NCBI GenBank assembly: GCA_018333395.1 | Contig: JAGXSQ010000095.1 | Location: 1-11,490, forward strand | Length of the DNA stretch: 11,490 nt | Reading direction: 5' to 3' | From: Dethiobacter sp. | Lineage (GTDB): Bacteria; Bacillota_D; Dethiobacteria; Dethiobacterales; Dethiobacteraceae | Shown: piece after piece, positions 1-6,716 of the stretch | How the letters are laid out: every line of letters starts with the position of its first letter | Position numbering within the stretch: the first letter of the stretch is position 1 | The notes under the pieces: model-generated | Told to the model about the DNA's origin: nothing | The model's database searches: none | The model's input: the letters and a program-made list of their open reading frames with translations, nothing else | Translations under genes and position numbers: made by a program

Positions 1-191
1 CCCCTACTACCAGAATGAAGGTTTCAGAAACAGGATAAAGTCATATCAGGCATTTCAAGATATTTAATCACTAAATTAACAGAATCTATCTTCGCCTTTG
101 AGTAAGAGCCGCATGAGTTCCTGTGTCTGTCCAGTAAAGATGAGGAAGAAATAAAATCAGGAAAGCTATTTTAAAAAGGAAGGGTGATAAA
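1..191 (+). other. 5' leader upstream of cbiM, no gene recognised
   Basis: This AT-rich stretch precedes the first gene. I see no open reading frame of note, no convincing -35/-10 pair and no hairpin followed by a T run. I looked for the conserved cobalamin-riboswitch B12 box and the GCCACTG-type element and did not find them. The nearest resemblance, around 39-53, is too weak to call. The promoter and any riboswitch may lie to the left of the window or be absent. Confidence 0.5.
176..187 (+). promoter_or_regulatory. Ribosome binding site of cbiM
   Basis: The purine-rich run AAGGAAGGGTGA ends four bases before the ATG at 192. It supports that ATG over the internal ATG at 252, which has no such site. 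Choosing 192 means the protein is made with its signal peptide. Confidence 0.7.
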
Positions 192-956
192 ATGAAATTA
201 GCTGCGTTTACTCTGGCGGTGATACTGTTGCTGCCAAAACCTACTTATGCCATGCATATCATGGAAGGGTTTTTGCCGCTGCCCTGGGCAGTCTTTTGGA
301 CAGTAGTCAGTCTGCCCTTTGTGGTTCACGGGGTCTTGTCAATTTCCAAAAAGGTAGCTCATAATCCGGAATTAAAGTTACTGTTAGGTGTGTCGGGGGC
401 GTTTGCTTTTGTCTTGTCAGCCCTGAAAATACCCTCTGTTACAGGCAGCAGTTCACATCCAACCGGGGTAGGCTTGGGGGCGGTGTTGTTCGGGCCGACA
501 GCTATGAGTGTCATCGGCACCATCGTACTGTTCTTTCAGGCGTTGCTGCTAGCTCATGGCGGACTTACGACGCTTGGCGCCAACGCTTTTGCTATGGCTA
601 TCGTGGGGCCTTTTGTGGCCTATGGGGTTTATAAAGTTTCCCGGGGAATGGGCATAAACAGCGCTTTGGCGGTTTTTCTGGCGGCGGCTCTGGGGAACTT
701 GCTGACCTATGTCACCACTTCTGCCCAGTTAGCGCTCGCTTTTCCGGCGGAGGTCGGAGGGGTGTTGGCATCGCTGACTAAGTTCTTGTCCATTTTTGCC
801 GTTACGCAAATTCCCTTGGCTATCAGTGAAGGTTTGCTGACAGTAATTATCTTTAACTTTTTGCTGGCCTATAGCCCAAGAGAGCTTACTTTGTTAAAGA
901 TTTTTAGCTTGCAGGATAAAAGGAAGGGGAGTGTTAGCAGTGACGCTGGCGCATAA
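192..956 (+). CDS. cbiM: CbiM, substrate-specific membrane subunit of cobalt ECF transporter
   Basis: This is the integral membrane S-component that binds Co2+ and passes it into the cell with CbiN, CbiQ and CbiO. The 254-residue protein opens with a signal peptide (about residues 1-20, ending in TYA) followed directly by MHIMEGFLP. In characterised CbiM/NikM proteins the Met-His pair, freed at the mature N-terminus, helps bind the metal, and H22 would fill that role here. The second conserved His motif, SSSHPTG, lies at 86-92 with H89. Several hydrophobic helices follow, including [18 protein letters not shown] around 167-184. CbiN begins inside its last codons. CbiM is preferred over nickel-specific NikM because the next gene is a true cbiN and the rest of the operon makes cobalamin. 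Confidence 0.95.
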   Translation: MKLAAFTLAVILLLPKPTYAMHIMEGFLPLPWAVFWTVVSLPFVVHGVLSISKKVAHNPELKLLLGVSGAFAFVLSALKIPSVTGSSSHPTGVGLGAVLFGPTAMSVIGTIVLFFQALLLAHGGLTTLGANAFAMAIVGPFVAYGVYKVSRGMGINSALAVFLAAALGNLLTYVTTSAQLALAFPAEVGGVLASLTKFLSIFAVTQIPLAISEGLLTVIIFNFLLAYSPRELTLLKIFSLQDKRKGSVSSDAGA

Positions 957-1236
957 AAATCTTTTACTACTGGCTTTTGTGGTGATTCTGGCGGTCATCC
1001 CGCTGTTCACTGTTGCAGACTCAGAGTTTCCTGGCGCAGATGGGCGTGCCGAGGAAACAATTTTAGAGCTTAGCCCTGGTTACCAGACCTGGGTTGACGC
1101 TGTCTGGGAACCGCCCGGCGGCGAAACAGAAAGTCTGCTATTTGCTTTGCAGGCCGCTCTAGGCAGCGGATTCCTGGGCTATTATTTCGGGTTGCGTCGA
1201 GGGGAAGCCAGGAAAAAAGCAGATGCGAAAAGCTAA
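931..1236 (+). CDS. cbiN: CbiN, small accessory subunit of cobalt transporter
   Basis: CbiN is a small two-helix membrane protein that partners CbiM and is needed for cobalt uptake by CbiMNQO. The 101-residue product shows an N-terminal helix (about 10-28, [16 protein letters not shown]), an extracytoplasmic loop with family motifs [12 protein letters not shown] (33-44) and [20 protein letters not shown] (59-78), and a second helix (about 68-87) ending in GYYFG. The basic tail RRGEARKK should be cytoplasmic. The start is GTG. I used 931, six bases after AAGGA, but GTG 940, eight bases after GGGGAG, gives the more typical N-terminus [11 protein letters not shown] and is equally possible. The gene overlaps cbiM by 26 bases (17 with the later start) and touches cbiQ in a TAATG junction. 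Confidence 0.93.
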   Translation: MLAVTLAHKNLLLLAFVVILAVIPLFTVADSEFPGADGRAEETILELSPGYQTWVDAVWEPPGGETESLLFALQAALGSGFLGYYFGLRRGEARKKADAKS

Positions 1237-2003
1237 TGCTTTATATTGACCAATTTGTCTATAAGAATAGAATGCGCCATTCCCATCCGCTGGAGAAAGT
1301 TATCTTTGCCTTTGCCACCATTTTGTTGAGCGTGGTGACTGACAAAATAGCTGTTCACTTAGCTGTTATGACAGTAATGCTTAGTTTGTTGGTCTTTAAG
1401 GCTGGTATTCCGGCAAATGTTGTTGGCAAGTTGCTTTTGGGCCCGGGCGGGTTTTTGCTGGCAGGAGTCCTGGTCCTTGCCGTAACTGTCCACGTTTCTG
1501 CGGCAGGAATGCTGGTGGCTCTGCCCCTTGGAAACCTTTACCTGGGAGTTACCGTAGCCAGTTTGGCGCTGGCAGCCAGTACGTTGTTCAGGTCTTTAAG
1601 TGCTGTTTCTGCCCTGTATTTTCTCGTTCTCACTACACCTATGGCTGACTTACTTTATGTGCTACAATGGCTAAGACTGCCTGCCATTATTATAGAGCTC
1701 GGCATGCTTGTTTACCGGTTCATTTTTGTGTTTCTAGAAACAGCGTTTAGTATCTATGCCGCTCAGTCCGCTAGGCTTGGATTTATTGACTTTAAACGCT
1801 CCATCAATTCCTTTGGCTTGCTTTTTGCAAATCTATGGGGCAAAGCGTTTTTTAAATCGCAAGCTTTGTATAACAGCCTGTTATCAAGAGGTTATGGAGG
1901 AGAGCTAAAGGTTTTAAGCCCGGAATATAAGTTTTCCTTGACCAACACGCTTCTTTTTGTTTTATTGGAACTGGGCCTTATCACATTGGCTTTTGTTGTT
2001 TAG
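1236..2003 (+). CDS. cbiQ: CbiQ, transmembrane coupling (EcfT-type) subunit of cobalt transporter
   Basis: CbiQ is the T-component that joins the ATPase to CbiM/CbiN in the cytoplasmic membrane. The 255-residue protein starts with the family-like LYIDQF...HPLEKVIFAF (HPLEK at 17-21) and has several hydrophobic helices (about 24-52, 63-90, 98-115, 121-145, 150-170 and 236-254). The cytoplasmic coupling motifs of this family are visible as AQSARLG (176-182) and SRGYGGE (217-223), where the short Ala/Ser-Arg-Gly elements dock into the ATPase grooves. The ATG shares one base with the cbiN stop (TAATG), which suggests translational coupling. Length is normal for the family. The sequence is AT-richer than the biosynthetic genes downstream. 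Confidence 0.94.
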   Translation: MLYIDQFVYKNRMRHSHPLEKVIFAFATILLSVVTDKIAVHLAVMTVMLSLLVFKAGIPANVVGKLLLGPGGFLLAGVLVLAVTVHVSAAGMLVALPLGNLYLGVTVASLALAASTLFRSLSAVSALYFLVLTTPMADLLYVLQWLRLPAIIIELGMLVYRFIFVFLETAFSIYAAQSARLGFIDFKRSINSFGLLFANLWGKAFFKSQALYNSLLSRGYGGELKVLSPEYKFSLTNTLLFVLLELGLITLAFVV

Positions 2004-2018
2004 GGAGGAGTAGTTCAG

Positions 2019-2915
2019 ATGGTCGCATACCTCATGGCTACAGAAAAAATAGATTTTACCTACCTTGATGGAACGAAAGCCTTGGACAGTTTGTCTATTA
2101 AGATCCCTGGGGGGAAAAAAGTTGCTTTTATTGGCAATAACGGCGCGGGAAAAACGACCTTACTGCTACACTTCAACGGCATTCACCGGCCTGATAGTGG
2201 GGAAGTAAGCTATAACGGACAAAAGCTCGATTACAGCAGTAAAGGCATTAAAGCGCTGCGCAAGAAGGTGGGCATTGTCTTCCAGGATACTGACAGCCAG
2301 CTTTTTTCCGGCAGTGTTTACCAAGATATTTCTTTTGGGCCACTTAACCTTGGTTGGTCTCAAGATGAAGTAAGGGTAAAGTTGGAGCAGGTCATGAAAG
2401 AAACAGGCATCTGGGAACTAAGGGAGAAGCCCCCCCATTTTTTAAGCCATGGGCAGAAGAAAAGGGTCGCTATTGCCGGAGTGCTGGCGATGGAGCCAGA
2501 AGTGCTCATTTTAGACGAACCGACTGCCGGCTTAGACCCGGTATGCACTTCTCAGATCATGAGTTTACTGAACACACTCAATATAAACGGTGCGACGATT
2601 ATTGTGTCCAGTCATAATATGGATGAAGTCTACGCTTGGGCAGATTATGTCTTTGTTCTCAAAGAAGGAAAAGTCATTGCGGAAGGTTCACCAACCGATG
2701 TTTTCCGCCGTCAGAACGTCCTGGAAGCAGCAAATTTGAAAAAACCTCTAGTTTTAGAACTATACGATAATCTGGTAAGCAATGGTCTGTTGGCAAGGAA
2801 AGAGGAGATCCCGGCAACACGGGAGGCGTTAATAGCGCTGCTTGCTGCTGAACAGCCCTCAAATCGGCAAGGCAGCAAAAAAAGAGAGGAAATCAGCTAT
2901 GCTGCCGGTGTTTGA
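2019..2915 (+). CDS. cbiO: CbiO, ATPase subunit of cobalt ECF transporter
   Basis: CbiO hydrolyses ATP in the cytoplasm to drive Co2+ uptake through CbiMNQ. The 298-residue protein contains all ABC ATPase landmarks: Walker A GNNGAGKT at 39-46, Q-loop VFQD with Q89, signature LSHGQKKR at 142-149, Walker B VLILDE at 162-167 followed by PTAGLDP, and switch His H199 in SSHNMDE. The signature has His where most family members have Gly or Tyr (LSGGQ/LSYGQ). The C-terminal region of about 70 residues is the CbiO-type extension. The start at 2019 follows GGGAGG at 2003-2008, which overlaps the cbiQ stop. ATG 2034 (MATEKIDF) is an alternative. The 3' end overlaps cbiD by 17 bases. Only one ATPase gene is present, so a CbiO homodimer is likely. 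Confidence 0.95.
   Translation: MVAYLMATEKIDFTYLDGTKALDSLSIKIPGGKKVAFIGNNGAGKTTLLLHFNGIHRPDSGEVSYNGQKLDYSSKGIKALRKKVGIVFQDTDSQLFSGSVYQDISFGPLNLGWSQDEVRVKLEQVMKETGIWELREKPPHFLSHGQKKRVAIAGVLAMEPEVLILDEPTAGLDPVCTSQIMSLLNTLNINGATIIVSSHNMDEVYAWADYVFVLKEGKVIAEGSPTDVFRRQNVLEAANLKKPLVLELYDNLVSNGLLARKEEIPATREALIALLAAEQPSNRQGSKKREEISYAAGV
2883..2890 (+). promoter_or_regulatory. Ribosome binding site that sets the cbiD start
   Basis: AGAGAGGA lies eight bases before the ATG at 2899, inside the end of cbiO. It favours this ATG over the longer in-frame TTG at 2842, which would add 19 residues with no resemblance to CbiD. Confidence 0.75.
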
Positions 2916-4032
2916 ACAGCCGGACGGGACATTCCTGCGAGCAGGCTTTACCACCGGGACGTGTGCGGCGGCGGCAGCGCGAGCAGCCACATATTTGCTG
3001 TTTAATCGCGGACAGCAACTGACCGAGGTAGAGGTGGCACTGCCAGCAGGTTTTAGCATTACACTCCCACTAGCTTGGGCTGAGCGGGGGACTGATTTTG
3101 TCCGCTGTGCGGTGCAAAAGGAGGCTGGCGATGACCCGGATATTACCGACCGAGTGCTGGTAGTGGCGGAAGCAAAGCTCGCTAGCAGCGGCATCACGCT
3201 GTCTGCAGGCGCCGGGGTAGGACGCGTTACCTTGGCGGGACTAGCCGTGTCGCCGGGAGAGCCAGCCATCAACCCAGTGCCGCGGGCCCAGATTTTACAG
3301 GCGGTAATGGACGTTCTGCCGGAGGGACAAGGTGTGGAGATTACTGTGTCCATCCCCGGCGGGGAGGAACTGGCCTCCCGCACCTTAAATCCTAGCCTGG
3401 GCATTGTTGGCGGGCTTTCCATTCTTGGCAGCACCGGCCTTGTGGAGCCGATGTCGGCAACAGCGTTTTGGCGCTCTCTGCTGCCACAGCTTGATGTGGC
3501 GCTTTCCGCAGGACACCGTCGGGTGGTGCTTGTCCCCGGGAAAATGGGTCGGCGTAATGCCGAGCGCCTGTTGCCGGTAGCGCCGGAAGCGGTAGTGGTG
3601 ATGGGTAACTTTGTTGGACACCTGCTGGAGGCGTGTGCCGCAAGAGACATACAGGAGGTAATTCTTTGCGGCCACATTGGAAAGATGGTGAAAGTGGCTG
3701 GCGGTATTGCTGATACGCACAGTAACGTAGCTGATGCCCGCCGCGAGATATTAGTGGCTCATGCGGCATTGGCTGGACTGTCGCCTCAGGTGCTGTGCTC
3801 CCTGATGTCCCACAATACGGCGGAGGAATCAGCACAATATTTGCTGTGCCACGGCTACAGCCAGGTGCTTGTCTCTGTAGCGGAAGCGGCAGCGCGGCGA
3901 GCGGAAATAATGGCCAAAGGGAAATTACGCGCCGGCTGTCTGCTGCTCGATCTGCAAGGGCGTGTTCTGGCCGCCGAGGCCTGGACAGCCGGGCTACTAC
4001 TAAACAAGGGAGATAAATCTGAAAATGGCTAA
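2899..4032 (+). CDS. cbiD: CbiD, cobalt-precorrin-5B C1-methyltransferase
   Basis: CbiD uses S-adenosylmethionine to methylate C1 of the contracted corrin ring in the anaerobic pathway, after CbiG. It is not related to the tetrapyrrole methylases CbiE/F/H/L. The 377-residue product carries the CbiD hallmarks: LRAGFTTGTCAAAAARAA (13-30), a central segment with VPGKMGRRNA, NFVGHLLEACA, GHIGK (258-262, H259) and GGIADTHSNVADAR with H274. Length is typical. ATG 2899 is chosen because of the ribosome binding site at 2883-2890 and because MLPVFEQPDG leads straight into the conserved start of the family. It overlaps cbiO by 17 bases and cbiE by 8. From here onward the DNA is visibly more GC-rich than the transporter genes. 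Confidence 0.95.
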   Translation: MLPVFEQPDGTFLRAGFTTGTCAAAAARAATYLLFNRGQQLTEVEVALPAGFSITLPLAWAERGTDFVRCAVQKEAGDDPDITDRVLVVAEAKLASSGITLSAGAGVGRVTLAGLAVSPGEPAINPVPRAQILQAVMDVLPEGQGVEITVSIPGGEELASRTLNPSLGIVGGLSILGSTGLVEPMSATAFWRSLLPQLDVALSAGHRRVVLVPGKMGRRNAERLLPVAPEAVVVMGNFVGHLLEACAARDIQEVILCGHIGKMVKVAGGIADTHSNVADARREILVAHAALAGLSPQVLCSLMSHNTAEESAQYLLCHGYSQVLVSVAEAAARRAEIMAKGKLRAGCLLLDLQGRVLAAEAWTAGLLLNKGDKSENG

Positions 4033-4645
4033 GATTGTGGTGGCGGGGGTGGGCCCCGGCGGCGAAGAATATATCTTGCCCATTGTACGGCGCAAAGTAG
4101 CCGAAGCTGACTTGCTAGCCGGAGGCGAGCGGGCGCTCGCCCCTTTTCGTCCGCTCGGCAAGGAGTTGTTGCCTGTCACGGCAGATTTGGCAGCGCTAGT
4201 CAAAGAACTGCGCGAGAAGTCTTCGGAGTGCAAAATAGCCGTACTCGTTTCCGGCGACACCGGTTTTTATAGCTTATTGTCCTACCTGCGCCGTCATTTT
4301 TCACCGCAGGAGTTGGAGGTCTATCCCGGTATTTCCTCTGTGCAGGTGGCTTTTGCCCGTCTTGGTGAACTGTGGCATGATGCCGTGTTACTCTCGGCTC
4401 ACGGGCGGAATGGCCAGGAACTGCTGCCACGGCTCTTGACGCCGGGCAAAAAGGCGATTCTGACTGATGGAATCTGGACACCAAGTCGCCTGGCGCGGCT
4501 GGTGCTGACTGCCGGCGGCGGTGACGCGCCTGTTTCTCTCTGCTACCGGCTGACCTGTCCGGATGAAGAGATTACTACTGCCTGCCTTTCAGCCCTAAGT
4601 GAGGAAACTGGCGGTGACTGTGTGATGGTGATTCATGGTGACTGA
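4025..4645 (+). CDS. cbiE: CbiE, cobalt-precorrin-7 C5-methyltransferase
   Basis: CbiE transfers a methyl group from S-adenosylmethionine to C5; with CbiT it does the work of the fused aerobic enzyme CobL. The 206-residue protein is a class III (tetrapyrrole methylase) fold: glycine-rich loop GVGPGGEEYIL at 8-18, SGDTGFYSLL at 76-85, PGISSVQVAFARLG at 101-114, W117, and SAHGR at 124-128, a combination typical of CbiE rather than its paralogues. ATG 4025 lies inside the end of cbiD with AAGGGAGA at 4006-4013. It overlaps cbiT by 11 bases in another frame, so the C5 methylase and the C15 methylase/decarboxylase are separate but probably translated together. Confidence 0.94.
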   Translation: MAKIVVAGVGPGGEEYILPIVRRKVAEADLLAGGERALAPFRPLGKELLPVTADLAALVKELREKSSECKIAVLVSGDTGFYSLLSYLRRHFSPQELEVYPGISSVQVAFARLGELWHDAVLLSAHGRNGQELLPRLLTPGKKAILTDGIWTPSRLARLVLTAGGGDAPVSLCYRLTCPDEEITTACLSALSEETGGDCVMVIHGD

Positions 4646-5234
4646 ACGCTGGCCGCACCTTTTGTCCGGCATCTCTGATGCAGAGTTTTTGCGTGGTTCA
4701 GTACCGCTGACAAAGGAAGAAATCCGTGCCTTGACTATCCGCTGTGCCCGACTTGCGCCGGGACTTGTTGTCTGGGACATTGGCTCAGGCACCGGGTCGC
4801 TGACGGTGGAGGCGGCGCTGTTAGTTCCTGGCGGAAGCGTGGTGGCTGTGGAACGCGGGGAAGAGGCGGCCGCCCTAACGCGGGAGAACTGTCGGCGGTT
4901 TGGTGTGGAAAACGTCCAGTTCGTCTGCGGTGAAGCGCCGGAGGTATTGTCCGGCCTACCAACTCCGGACCGCGTGCTGGTGGGCGGTAGCGGTGGGATG
5001 CTGCGGGAAATCCTTTCTATCTGCGGCAAGCGTTTAGTCCCTGGTGGCATTATCGTAGTTAACGCGCTGACGCCTGCCACGCTGTTTACAACCTTGAGAG
5101 TTTTGGATGCTCCGCCGTTCACTGCTCTTGCTGGCTGTCAGGTCCAAGTTTCCCGGTTGGAGAAGCTGGGGCGAGAATATTTCTTCCGGGCTCAAAATGC
5201 GGTGTCTATTTTGTCGGCACGCAGGGAGGAATGA
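4635..5234 (+). CDS. cbiT: CbiT, cobalt-precorrin-6B C15-methyltransferase (decarboxylating)
   Basis: CbiT methylates C15 and removes the carboxyl group of the C12 acetate chain. The 199-residue protein has a Rossmann-type class I methyltransferase fold, unlike CbiE. The N-terminus shows the family pattern ISDAEFLRGSVPLTKEEIRA (13-32), then motif I WDIGSGTGSLTVE at 47-59, the acidic end of the second strand VVAVERGEEA (69-78), and VLVGGSGG at 114-121. The ATG lies within cbiE and has no strong site of its own (only GGTGA nearby), consistent with coupling to cbiE translation. It ends four bases before cbiL. Confidence 0.94.
   Translation: MVTERWPHLLSGISDAEFLRGSVPLTKEEIRALTIRCARLAPGLVVWDIGSGTGSLTVEAALLVPGGSVVAVERGEEAAALTRENCRRFGVENVQFVCGEAPEVLSGLPTPDRVLVGGSGGMLREILSICGKRLVPGGIIVVNALTPATLFTTLRVLDAPPFTALAGCQVQVSRLEKLGREYFFRAQNAVSILSARREE
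5224..5230 (+). promoter_or_regulatory. Ribosome binding site that sets the cbiL start
   Basis: GGGAGGA lies eight bases before ATG 5239, within the last codons of cbiT. It excludes the longer in-frame start at 5107, whose extra 44 residues are out-of-frame cbiT sequence. Confidence 0.8.
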
Positions 5235-5238
5235 GTTG

Positions 5239-5949
5239 ATGCTACGAGGAACCTTTTATGGACTGGGCGTAGGTCCGGGAGAAAGCGGTCTGCTTACTAC
5301 CAAAGCTGCCCAAATACTGGGCCGGACTGATATTCTTTGTGTTCCAAGTTCAGCTGCCGGACGGGAAAGCAGGGCGCTGTCTGCAGCCGAACCATACTTG
5401 AAGGCGGGCGCGCCGGTGGTAGAGTTGCTCTTCCCCATGTCTAAAGAGAATTCTGTGCTGGAAGCGCACTGGCTGGCGGCAGCAGAAAAAGTGGCTGAAC
5501 TACTGGTAAAATACGATGCCGTAACCTTTGTGACCATTGGGGATCCGCTGACGTACAGCACATTTAGCTACTTGCTAGCTACTTTACGCCGCCTGCACCC
5601 GGCAGTAAATGTGGAGATTGTCCCCGGGGTGACTTCTTTTCATGCTGCCGCAGCGTTGTTACAGATTCCGCTGATAGAGGGGGAGGAGCGCTTAGCTGTA
5701 GTCTCCGCTCCGGTTACTGCAGAGGAATTGGCTGAACTTGCGCGCTACTTTGCCACCATAGTCATACTGAAAGTTTCTGCCGCTTTTGACCACACGCTGG
5801 ATCTGTTGCGGGAGCAGGGAATAACGCAGGACGTTTATCTTGTCAGCCATTGCGGGAGCCGGGAAGAGTTTTACACTAAAAACCCCTTTGAGCTTTACGG
5901 TCAGCCGGTAGACTACTTGTCGCTGTTAATCGTCAAAAGGAGGGCTTAA
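5239..5949 (+). CDS. cbiL: CbiL, cobalt-factor II / cobalt-precorrin-2 C20-methyltransferase
   Basis: CbiL makes the first methylation after cobalt insertion, adding a methyl group to C20 with S-adenosylmethionine. The 236-residue protein is a tetrapyrrole methylase: FYGLGVGPGESGLLTTKA at 6-23 (the GxGxG loop), the CbiL/CobI-specific DILCVPSS (31-38) and LLFPMS (63-68), TIGDPLTYSTFSYL at 99-112, and VPGVTSFHAAAA at 128-139. The FVTIGDPLTYST block distinguishes it from CbiF/CbiH, which have HTGDPSLYG or SSGDPGVYG here. The ATG at 5239 has an ideal upstream site. The stop is two bases before the cbiF start. Confidence 0.94.
   Translation: MLRGTFYGLGVGPGESGLLTTKAAQILGRTDILCVPSSAAGRESRALSAAEPYLKAGAPVVELLFPMSKENSVLEAHWLAAAEKVAELLVKYDAVTFVTIGDPLTYSTFSYLLATLRRLHPAVNVEIVPGVTSFHAAAALLQIPLIEGEERLAVVSAPVTAEELAELARYFATIVILKVSAAFDHTLDLLREQGITQDVYLVSHCGSREEFYTKNPFELYGQPVDYLSLLIVKRRA
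5935..5944 (+). promoter_or_regulatory. Ribosome binding site supporting the TTG start of cbiF
   Basis: AAAAGGAGGG lies seven bases before TTG 5952 and inside the last codons of cbiL. This near-perfect site makes the unusual TTG initiation codon credible. Confidence 0.8.
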
Positions 5950-5951
5950 CC

Positions 5952-6716
5952 TTGAACGTCTTTTTTGTCGGTGCCGGGCCAGGGGATCCGGAGTTGCTTA
6001 CTATCAAGGGGGCCAGGCTTTTGGCTGAAGCTGGACTCGTGCTGTACGCCGGTTCGCTTGTCAACCGGGAGATCTTAACTTGCGCTAATCCGGCGGCGCG
6101 GTTGGTGGACAGCGCGGGGCTGGATTTGGAACAACAGGTAACCCTGATGACCGCTGCTGTGCAGGAAGGGATAAAAGTGGTTCGTCTGCACACCGGCGAC
6201 CCCTCCCTGTACGGTGCTATTCAGGAGCAGATAGACGAACTTTCTGCGCGCGGCGTAAAAAGCACCATCGTTCCCGGTGTGTCGTCCTATGCGGCAGCGG
6301 TGGCGGCGGTTGGTCGCGAACTAACGCTGCCTGGGGTAAGTCAGACGGTGATTATCACACGCTTGGCTGGGCGTACTGCCGTGCCGGAAAAAGAGTCTTT
6401 GCGCGCTTTGGCTGCCCACGGAGCTTCCATGTGCATTTTTCTCAGCGTCGGCTTAATTGACCGCGTGGCCCGTGAACTGCTAGCGAGTTATCCTACCGAA
6501 ACGCCTGTAGCCGTGGTGGAAAAAGCCTCCTGGCCGGAACAGCGGTTAGTGCGTGGGTCGCTTGGTGAGCTTGTTCCCCTGGTCAGGGAGGCGGGCATTA
6601 CTAGGCAGGCCATCATCCTTGTAGGAGAGTTTTTGGCTAGCGAAGATTACGAGCAATCGCGCCTTTACGCGACGGAATTTGAGCATGGCTTCAGGGAGAG
6701 GACGGTCAAGGTGTGA
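5952..6716 (+). CDS. cbiF: CbiF, cobalt-precorrin-4 C11-methyltransferase
   Basis: CbiF methylates C11 of cobalt-precorrin-4 using S-adenosylmethionine, just before CbiG opens the lactone. The 254-residue protein matches the family along its length: VGAGPGDPELLTIKG at 6-20, LYAGSLVN at 31-38, RLHTGDPSLYGA at 78-89, VPGVSSYAAA at 107-116, and the CbiF/CobM-specific block RELTLPGVSQTVIITRLAGR at 122-141. The start is TTG, backed by a very strong ribosome binding site. The end overlaps the cbiG start in a GTGA junction, which favours coupled translation. Confidence 0.95.
   Translation: MNVFFVGAGPGDPELLTIKGARLLAEAGLVLYAGSLVNREILTCANPAARLVDSAGLDLEQQVTLMTAAVQEGIKVVRLHTGDPSLYGAIQEQIDELSARGVKSTIVPGVSSYAAAVAAVGRELTLPGVSQTVIITRLAGRTAVPEKESLRALAAHGASMCIFLSVGLIDRVARELLASYPTETPVAVVEKASWPEQRLVRGSLGELVPLVREAGITRQAIILVGEFLASEDYEQSRLYATEFEHGFRERTVKV

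Noticed and set aside
39..53. Possible B12-box remnant in the leader
   Set aside because: The GTCA...CAGGC pattern is too short and lacks the surrounding conserved elements and pairing of a cobalamin riboswitch.
2842..2898. N-terminal extension of CbiD from TTG 2842
   Set aside because: The extra residues are out-of-frame cbiO sequence, and ATG 2899 has a well-placed ribosome site and begins at the conserved family start.
192..2915. Nickel transporter NikMNQO instead of cobalt CbiMNQO
   Set aside because: A typical CbiN is present and the genes are fused by overlaps to a full cobalamin operon; nickel systems usually have NikN or NikL and sit near urease or hydrogenase genes.
2859..3677. Long minus-strand open frame (272 codons) opposite cbiD
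   Set aside because: It mirrors the codon pattern of cbiD, has Ser/Arg/Pro-rich composition with no domain motif, and lies wholly inside a gene with clear family motifs. It is a shadow of GC-rich coding DNA.
5107..5238. N-terminal extension of CbiL from ATG 5107
   Set aside because: It lies inside cbiT in another frame and does not resemble CbiL; GGGAGGA precedes ATG 5239 at ideal spacing.
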